A stretch of 35,950 nucleotides of DNA, from assembly GCA_017848335.1 (NCBI GenBank), contig JAGDAX010000168.1:1-35950 (forward strand). The letters are read 5' to 3'. The notes under the pieces were generated by a model. It saw only the letters and a list, made by a program, of their open reading frames with translations, did not search any database and was not told the origin of the DNA. Positions 31,807 through 35,950 of the stretch are shown here, piece after piece (the stretch's first letter is position 1; every line of letters starts with the position of its first letter). The position numbers were made by a program, and so were the translations under genes. Source of the DNA: Clostridia bacterium (GTDB lineage: Bacteria > Bacillota > Clostridia > UBA1212).

Positions 31807-31857
31807 TCACCAAAATCCGAGGGTCACCAAAGCCCGAAGGTCACCGAAGCCCGAAGG
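31807..31857. repeat. 17-bp tandem repeat, three units
   Basis: Units TCACCAAAATCCGAGGG, TCACCAAAGCCCGAAGG and TCACCGAAGCCCGAAGG lie in tandem after the small FeoB-associated gene. Confidence 0.85.
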
Positions 31858-31921
31858 TCACCGGGAGGCGCAGACTGCCGGGCGCCCAAAACCGCCGGTC
31901 GCCGCATATCTCCGCCGGGAG

Positions 31922-32134
31922 CTACAGATCTCCCTCCTGCCCGGCCTTTGTCCCGCTGCACCTCCCGCTCATCGGACATCCGTCGCATCCGCCGCAGCCT
32001 CCGGCACATGAGCAAACCGCAGAACGGCCCTTCCTGCGCGCGCTGACGATCCATACTATTATTGCGGCGACTATCCCGAGAAGCACCAGCCCCACGATTA
32101 TCGAGCCTGCGTTTTGCATAAGCCAGGTCAGCAT
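31922..32134 (-). CDS. FeoB-associated Cys-rich membrane protein
   Basis: A 70-residue membrane protein. One transmembrane segment (about 8-30, NAGSIIVGLVLLGIVAAIIVWIV in outline) is followed by a basic patch (ARRKGR) and a cysteine cluster, CSCAGGCGGCDGCPMSGRC, at about 41-60. This is the layout of the small FeoB-associated proteins found after feoB in Bacillota, thought to assist iron uptake. I choose the ATG at 32134, eight bases after AAGGAAG; a GTG at 32143 overlaps the feoB stop but has no room for a ribosome site. The gene is 5 bases from feoB and surely co-transcribed. Confidence 0.9.
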   Translation of the reverse strand: MLTWLMQNAGSIIVGLVLLGIVAAIIVWIVSARRKGRSAVCSCAGGCGGCDGCPMSGRCSGTKAGQEGDL

Positions 32135-32139
32135 TAGTA

Positions 32140-34605
32140 TCACTTCCTTTTAGCCTTATACGGCCGTTTGACGAAAAGCATGAACACAAAAAGCAGCAGC
32201 ACCAGCGACGCGGCGACCAGGCCGAATATATTTATATTGCCCGTGAATATCCCGCCGAACTGGTATATCATCAGCGAGACCGCATATGCGAAGGCGCACT
32301 GGTAGCCCACCGCAAAAAGCGTCCACCGCATGTCGTTCATTTCGCGCTTGATGGCCCCGATGGCGGCGACGCAGGGCGCGCACAGCAGATTGAAGGCCAG
32401 GAAGGAGAAGCCCGAAAGCTTCGGGAATGCCGCGGCGATCGCCTGGTACGTGGTGCCCTCTGCCCCGCTGAACAGTATTCCCATGGTGCTCACGATATTT
32501 TCCTTCGCGGCAATACCTGCAAGCGACGCAACGGCCGCCTGCCACGTTCCGAAGCCTATGGGCTTGAACACCCAGGCCAGCACGCCTCCCGCGGCCGCCA
32601 GCAGCGAGTGGTCGATCTCGTCCGCCGAAAGCATTCTGAAGGTGCCGTCAATGAACCCGAAGTACGTGGTAAACCAGATCACTATCGAGAAGAGAAGTAT
32701 TATCGTGCCTGCCTTCTTGATGAATGACCAGCCTCTGTCCCAGGTCGAACGGAGAACGTTGGAGGCGGTGGGCAGATGGTACGCGGGCAGCTCCATCACG
32801 AAGGGCGACATTTCCCCGGCGAAGGGCTTTGTCTTCTTGAGCATCACGCCGGATATTATAATGGACGCGAGGCCCAGGAAGTACGCGGAGGTGGCGATGA
32901 GGGGGCTCTTGCCGAAGATCGCTCCGGCCACAAGTGCCACGAAGGGAACCTTGGCGCTGCAGGGTATGAACGTGGTGGTGATGACAGTCATTCTGCGGTC
33001 GCTCTCATTCTCGATAGTTCGCGAGGCCATTATTCCCGGGACGCCGCAGCCGGTGCCTATGAGCATCGGAATGAAGGATTTTCCGGAGAGGCCGAACCTG
33101 CGGAAAAGTCTGTCCAGCACGAAGGCTATCCGCGACATATATCCGCAATCCTCCAGTATCGCCAGGAACAGGAAGAGCACCAGCATCTGCGGCACGAAGC
33201 CCAGCACGGAGCCCACGCCCGCCACGATGCCGTCCAGAATCAGTCCCTTCAGCCAGCTCACGCAGTGCATCGCGTCAAGAGCCTTCTCGATAAGCACCGG
33301 TATGCCCGGCACCCACACCCCGTAGTCCGCCGGATCGGGCTCGCCGAAGCCATTCCGCTCAAAATATGCCACCGCGTCAACGTACGAGATCGGCACGACC
33401 TTGCTGTCGATGGTATGCGGCAGATTGTCAAAATAGACCGTCATCTCGCGGGTTTCGAGCGTCTCCCCGTCCTCCACGGTGACCCTGGCGGTTCCTTCGC
33501 CGGTCTGTGCCTTCATCCGCGCCAGCGCCGCCGCAGCGTCAAAGCTTTCAGCCCCCGGATCGACGTCGCAGAAGGCCTTCACCGCGTTAAGCGCGTTCGA
33601 GTAGCCCTCGGAGGTCTCGTTGTAGCCCTTGCTTCCGATGCCTAAAAGGTGCCAGCCGTCGCCGAAAAGCCCGTCGTTGGTCCAGTCGGTGGCCGCAAGC
33701 CCCACGCCCACCATCGAGACGTAGTAAACTATGAACATTATCAGTATGAATATCGGGATGCCAAGCCACTTGCTCGTGACGACCTTGTCGATCTTGTCGG
33801 AAAGCGTCAGGCCCTGGTTCTTTTTGCGGTAGCACTTCTTCAGCACCGACGCAATGTAGGTGTAGCGCTCCTCGGTAATGATGCTCTCCGCGTCGTCGTC
33901 CTTCTCGGCATCGGCGGCCTTGATATCCTGCTCGATGTGCGCCAGCGCGTTCCCCTGAAGGCCCAGCTGCTCCAGCACCATCCTGTCGCGCTCAAAGATC
34001 TTGATCGCATACCAGCGCTGCTGTTCTTCCGGCATGTCGTGTACCACGGCCTCCTCAATGTGGGCAATGGCGTGCTCCACAGGGCCCGAGAAGTTATGCC
34101 CCGGCAGCGTCACGTCGTTCTGCGCCGCAGCAATAGCAGCCTCCGCCGCCTCGTTGATGCCTGTCCCCTTGAGCGCGGAAATGGTCACCACCCGGCAGCC
34201 GATCTCCCTCGAAAGGCCCTCAATATCCAGATGGTCGCCTCTTTTTTCCACCAGGTCCATCATATTGATGGCCAGCACCACCGGGATCCCCAGCTCGGTA
34301 AGCTGCGTGGTGAGGTAGAGATTCCTCTCGATGTTGGTGCCGTCAATGATATTGAGTATCACCTCCGGCCTCTCCCCCACAAGGTAATTGCGGGCCACGA
34401 CCTCTTCCTGCGTATAGGGCGAAAGCGAATAGATCCCGGGAAGGTCCGTCACGACGACGCCTTCGTGCTTCTTCAGCTTTCCCTCTTTCTTTTCAACTGT
34501 CACGCCGGGCCAGTTGCCAACGTACTGGTTGGACCCGGTAAGGGCATTGAACAGCGTGGTCTTTCCGCTGTTTGGGTTGCCCGCAAGAGCAATGCGAATA
34601 TTCAT
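32140..34605 (-). CDS. feoB: Ferrous iron transport protein B
   Basis: An 821-residue membrane protein that imports Fe(II). The N-terminal G domain shows G1 GNPNSGKTTLFNALTG at 9-24, DLPGIYSLSPYTQEE near 54 and NMMDLVEKRGDHL near 114. A cytoplasmic helical region follows (about 165-275). The membrane domain includes LGFVPQMLVLFLFLAILEDCG, IGTGCGVPGIMASRT (the Gate motif with Cys) and LLCAPCVAAIGAI near the end. It is longer than most FeoB because about 110 extra residues lie between the first and second membrane segments (about 325-435), probably outside the membrane. AAAGGA lies 12 bases before the ATG, so initiation may be weak or regulated. Confidence 0.96.
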   Translation of the reverse strand: MNIRIALAGNPNSGKTTLFNALTGSNQYVGNWPGVTVEKKEGKLKKHEGVVVTDLPGIYSLSPYTQEEVVARNYLVGERPEVILNIIDGTNIERNLYLTTQLTELGIPVVLAINMMDLVEKRGDHLDIEGLSREIGCRVVTISALKGTGINEAAEAAIAAAQNDVTLPGHNFSGPVEHAIAHIEEAVVHDMPEEQQRWYAIKIFERDRMVLEQLGLQGNALAHIEQDIKAADAEKDDDAESIITEERYTYIASVLKKCYRKKNQGLTLSDKIDKVVTSKWLGIPIFILIMFIVYYVSMVGVGLAATDWTNDGLFGDGWHLLGIGSKGYNETSEGYSNALNAVKAFCDVDPGAESFDAAAALARMKAQTGEGTARVTVEDGETLETREMTVYFDNLPHTIDSKVVPISYVDAVAYFERNGFGEPDPADYGVWVPGIPVLIEKALDAMHCVSWLKGLILDGIVAGVGSVLGFVPQMLVLFLFLAILEDCGYMSRIAFVLDRLFRRFGLSGKSFIPMLIGTGCGVPGIMASRTIENESDRRMTVITTTFIPCSAKVPFVALVAGAIFGKSPLIATSAYFLGLASIIISGVMLKKTKPFAGEMSPFVMELPAYHLPTASNVLRSTWDRGWSFIKKAGTIILLFSIVIWFTTYFGFIDGTFRMLSADEIDHSLLAAAGGVLAWVFKPIGFGTWQAAVASLAGIAAKENIVSTMGILFSGAEGTTYQAIAAAFPKLSGFSFLAFNLLCAPCVAAIGAIKREMNDMRWTLFAVGYQCAFAYAVSLMIYQFGGIFTGNINIFGLVAASLVLLLFVFMLFVKRPYKAKRK

Positions 34606-34691
34606 AAAATCAAAAAATCCTTTCTGTGCGGGGCGGCTTTTGTTTGGAGCTTTCGGTCAAGTCCGGCGGCTTTTAGCTGCGCTTTTTGTTC

Positions 34692-34811
34692 GCGGCCGGC
34701 TGTTTTCGTCTGCGGCCGATTGCTTTTGGCTGCGGCCGGCTGCTTTCGTCTGCGGCCGATGGCTTTTGGCTGCGGCCGATTGCTTTTGGCTGCGGCCGGC
34801 TGCTTGTGCGA
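34692..34811. repeat. 20-bp tandem repeat in the feoB leader, six units
   Basis: Six units of GCGGCCGATTGCTTTTGGCT and its variant GCGGCCGGCTGCTTTCGTCT, alternating in part. They lie between the iron operator and the feoB start codon, so they would be transcribed as the 5' leader. The gap 34606-34922 contains this array and the operator, and no gene. Confidence 0.95.
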
Positions 34812-34877
34812 TTTTCCGGTCGCTCGTGCGGTTCCCCGGCTGCCCGTTCCGGTTTTCTGCCGCGCCCCTTTCTTTTA

Positions 34878-34893
34878 GTTAGCCTATGCTAAC
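34878..34893 (-). promoter_or_regulatory. Palindromic operator upstream of feoB (DtxR-type candidate)
   Basis: GTTAGC, four bases, GCTAAC. The same 6-4-6 palindrome lies before feoA. The sequence resembles sites of the DtxR/IdeR/MntR iron- and manganese-dependent repressors (TTAGGTTAGCCTAACC-like). No strong promoter was found here, so feoB may be read from the feoA promoter as well. Confidence 0.65.
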
Positions 34894-34922
34894 AGTTCTG
34901 CATTAAAAAAGGCCGTTAAAGC

Positions 34923-35150
34923 CTATTCGTCGACAATTTCCACCATCTCGGCGTCAGCCTTGCGAAGGCTCAGCTCATATCCCCTGAGGTTCAGCTCCAG
35001 AGGATCTCCCAGCGGCGCCACCTTACGGACAAATATCACGGTACCTTTAGTGATACCCATGTCCATTATCCTGCGCCTTATGGCGCCCTCACCGTGAACC
35101 TTCCTTACAGTCACAGTGGAACCGATCTTAGCTTCTTTAAGTGTTTTCAT
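34923..35150 (-). CDS. feoA: Ferrous iron transport protein A
   Basis: A 75-residue SH3-like cytoplasmic protein needed for FeoB function. It shows the family pattern KIGSTVTVRKV, AIRRRIMDMGITKGTVI with the conserved R-x-x-x-M-G core, PLGDPLELNLRGYELSLRK and a final EMVEIVDE. GGAGG lies seven bases before the ATG. It is 317 bases upstream of feoB. A weak hairpin with a T run (AGGC / GCCT then TTTTTT) lies at its end, so part of the transcripts may stop before feoB. Confidence 0.95.
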   Translation of the reverse strand: MKTLKEAKIGSTVTVRKVHGEGAIRRRIMDMGITKGTVIFVRKVAPLGDPLELNLRGYELSLRKADAEMVEIVDE

Positions 35151-35183
35151 TAACTGACCTCCGTAAGCCCTCAGGCTCCAAGC

Positions 35184-35203
35184 GAGTTAGCCTCGGCTAA
35201 CTC
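35184..35203 (-). promoter_or_regulatory. Palindromic operator of feoA (DtxR-type candidate)
   Basis: A perfect 20-base palindrome, GAGTTAGCC-GA-GGCTAACTC on the minus strand, begins about ten bases after the -10 element and covers the start of transcription. Its inner GTTAGC-N4-GCTAAC equals the site before feoB. Repression by an iron-loaded DtxR-family regulator is inferred. Confidence 0.75.
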
Positions 35204-35213
35204 TTATGCAGAG

Positions 35214-35242
35214 ATTATACTCTTTGTTTTAAAGCCTGTCAA
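35214..35242 (-). promoter_or_regulatory. Consensus sigma-70 promoter of feoA
   Basis: TTGACA, a 17-base spacer and TATAAT on the minus strand: both hexamers are perfect. The region 35243-35398 beyond it shows no gene. Confidence 0.9.
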
Positions 35243-35398
35243 GCACTTTCTGCACCGGCTTTGCCGCTTGGGTAAATTGAAAAACTAAATGCAACGCCCC
35301 GCTTGCGTTTACTTTTTCTGCACTCTATGGCACAATTTGTATTCCAATTTCGAATTTGCGAAAAAACTGTACCTTATCCGCCTTTATAGTCAGTAATT

Positions 35399-35716
35399 CT
35401 ATTTACTTTGTCGATTTTTAAGCCATAACGGAAAAAGAATACTTATGGAGTTGCCCCCACACGGACCTGATGGTAGCGTTACCTTGGTGAAAAAAATAGC
35501 CAAAAGGCATTCGAACCAGTAATACTTTTCCGTACCAGCCCATGATTCAAATATCGTTTCAATGTTAGAGTATTTCTTATAATGCTTTTCAAGGAATACT
35601 TAAATTTTGTCATATTTTTGAGGGTCCTTTTTATGGGACATATTTTCTGTTGAAACATTGCTTAATCGATTTTCAAAAGGATATCCTGTGCCAAATAGTT
35701 TCCTTTTCACTTTCAT
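35399..35716 (-). pseudogene. Small gene interrupted by one in-frame stop codon
   Basis: An ATG at 35716 with GGAGG seven bases upstream opens a frame of 38 codons (MKVKRKLFGTGYPFENRLSN and on) that meets TAA at 35600-35602. The same frame then continues for 66 codons (KYSNIETIFESWAGTEKYYW, LLAIFFTKVTLPSGPCGGNS) to TAG at 35399-35401. The second half looks protein-like, and no frame change is needed, so a single nonsense change in a roughly 105-residue gene is the simplest reading. Chance continuation of the frame or a sequencing error cannot be excluded. The family is not recognised. Confidence 0.5.
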
Positions 35717-35729
35717 TAAAACCTCCAAA

Positions 35730-35882
35730 CTATTCTATACAGGAAATAATAAAATCTCTAAGGGGGTCATGTGTGTTCGGAGTCAATGCGGCAGCATTTG
35801 ACAGAAACACCGCCGCAAAGACATCCTCACTTTTGCGTTTACCTTGGTAGGTTTCGTGAACGATCAATTTCACCTTACGCAT
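35730..35882 (-). CDS. Small protein of 50 residues, possible mobile-element accessory protein
   Basis: The ATG at 35882 has GAAGGAGG five bases upstream, a very strong site. The peptide begins MRKVKLIVHETYQGKRKSED and goes on VFAAVFLSNA. The YxGKRxxEDVFAxV pattern recalls small proteins encoded just before serine recombinase genes in clostridial mobile elements, but this is from memory. The frame is also open upstream to the window edge, where it probably overlaps another gene's end. It is followed by the interrupted gene 14 bases later, so the two formed an operon. AT-rich composition fits acquired DNA. Confidence 0.5.
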   Translation of the reverse strand: MRKVKLIVHETYQGKRKSEDVFAAVFLSNAAALTPNTHDPLRDFIISCIE

Positions 35883-35950
35883 AATTGCCTCCTTCTTCGT
35901 GAGAGTAACAGTCAGAGGATAAATACCCTCCAACTGTTTCCTCACTAAAA

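Noticed and set aside
1..35950. tRNA and rRNA genes.
   Set aside because: No cloverleaf with a TTCGA-type loop and CCA-side pairing and no ribosomal RNA stretches were seen on either strand by eye; a tRNA scan would settle it.

Overview
The window looks like chromosomal DNA from an anaerobic, Gram-positive, Clostridia-like bacterium, probably gut-associated. Supporting signs are strong GGAGG-type ribosome sites, surface proteins ending in a PxTG-like motif plus a membrane anchor, a stand-alone flavodiiron protein, FeoA/FeoB with a cysteine-rich partner, and sugar genes for fucose, rhamnose-type glycans and sedoheptulose. The core (about 1.75-35.2 kb) is GC-rich. Both ends (about 1-1.74 kb and 35.25-35.95 kb) are AT-rich and hold gene debris, so they look acquired. 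The genus cannot be fixed from sequence alone.

Layout, left to right. 1-1760: an IS30-like transposase fragment, then pieces of an RHS/YD-repeat polymorphic-toxin locus: a candidate toxin tip, a small gene, a fragment of the conserved RHS core end and a second small gene. The small genes are candidate immunity genes. 1749-7586: a lipoprotein metal-binding protein (ZnuA-like), a WbsX/GH99-like protein and a large GH106-like glycosidase. 7909-8928: a surface protein related to the one at 20168-20875. 9319-10686: TrpB2-type tryptophan synthase beta chain. 10943-19340: an aromatic amino acid operon (aroF-tyrA-aroB-aroA-aroC-pheA-aroEK-aroQ, all on the minus strand) with every step from PEP plus erythrose-4-phosphate to chorismate, and the branches towards Tyr and Phe. 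19434-19643: a compact structured RNA with its own consensus promoter and terminator, followed by a second terminator-like hairpin just before aroF.

20168-26614: a second small surface protein, a flavodiiron protein translationally coupled to a secreted discoidin-domain protein, and a 984-residue secreted Big2/TIM-barrel/discoidin protein. 27030-28409 (the only clear plus-strand gene): sedoheptulokinase. 28610-31532: a heavy-metal-associated domain protein, SfsA and L-fucose isomerase. 31922-35150: feoA, feoB and a FeoB-associated cysteine-rich membrane protein, with two matching palindromic operators. 35399-35882: a small gene and an ORF broken by one in-frame stop.

The most unusual overall property is the non-coding DNA. 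Most longer gaps between genes carry their own short tandem repeat (7 to 26 bp units), and several gaps share pieces of a mosaic dispersed repeat in both orientations. One 27-bp repeat lies in frame inside aroC. The other standouts are the roughly 210-nt RNA, two different C-terminal anchor types on the surface proteins, and the toxin/immunity debris. All functional names rest on motif recognition by eye; no database search was possible.
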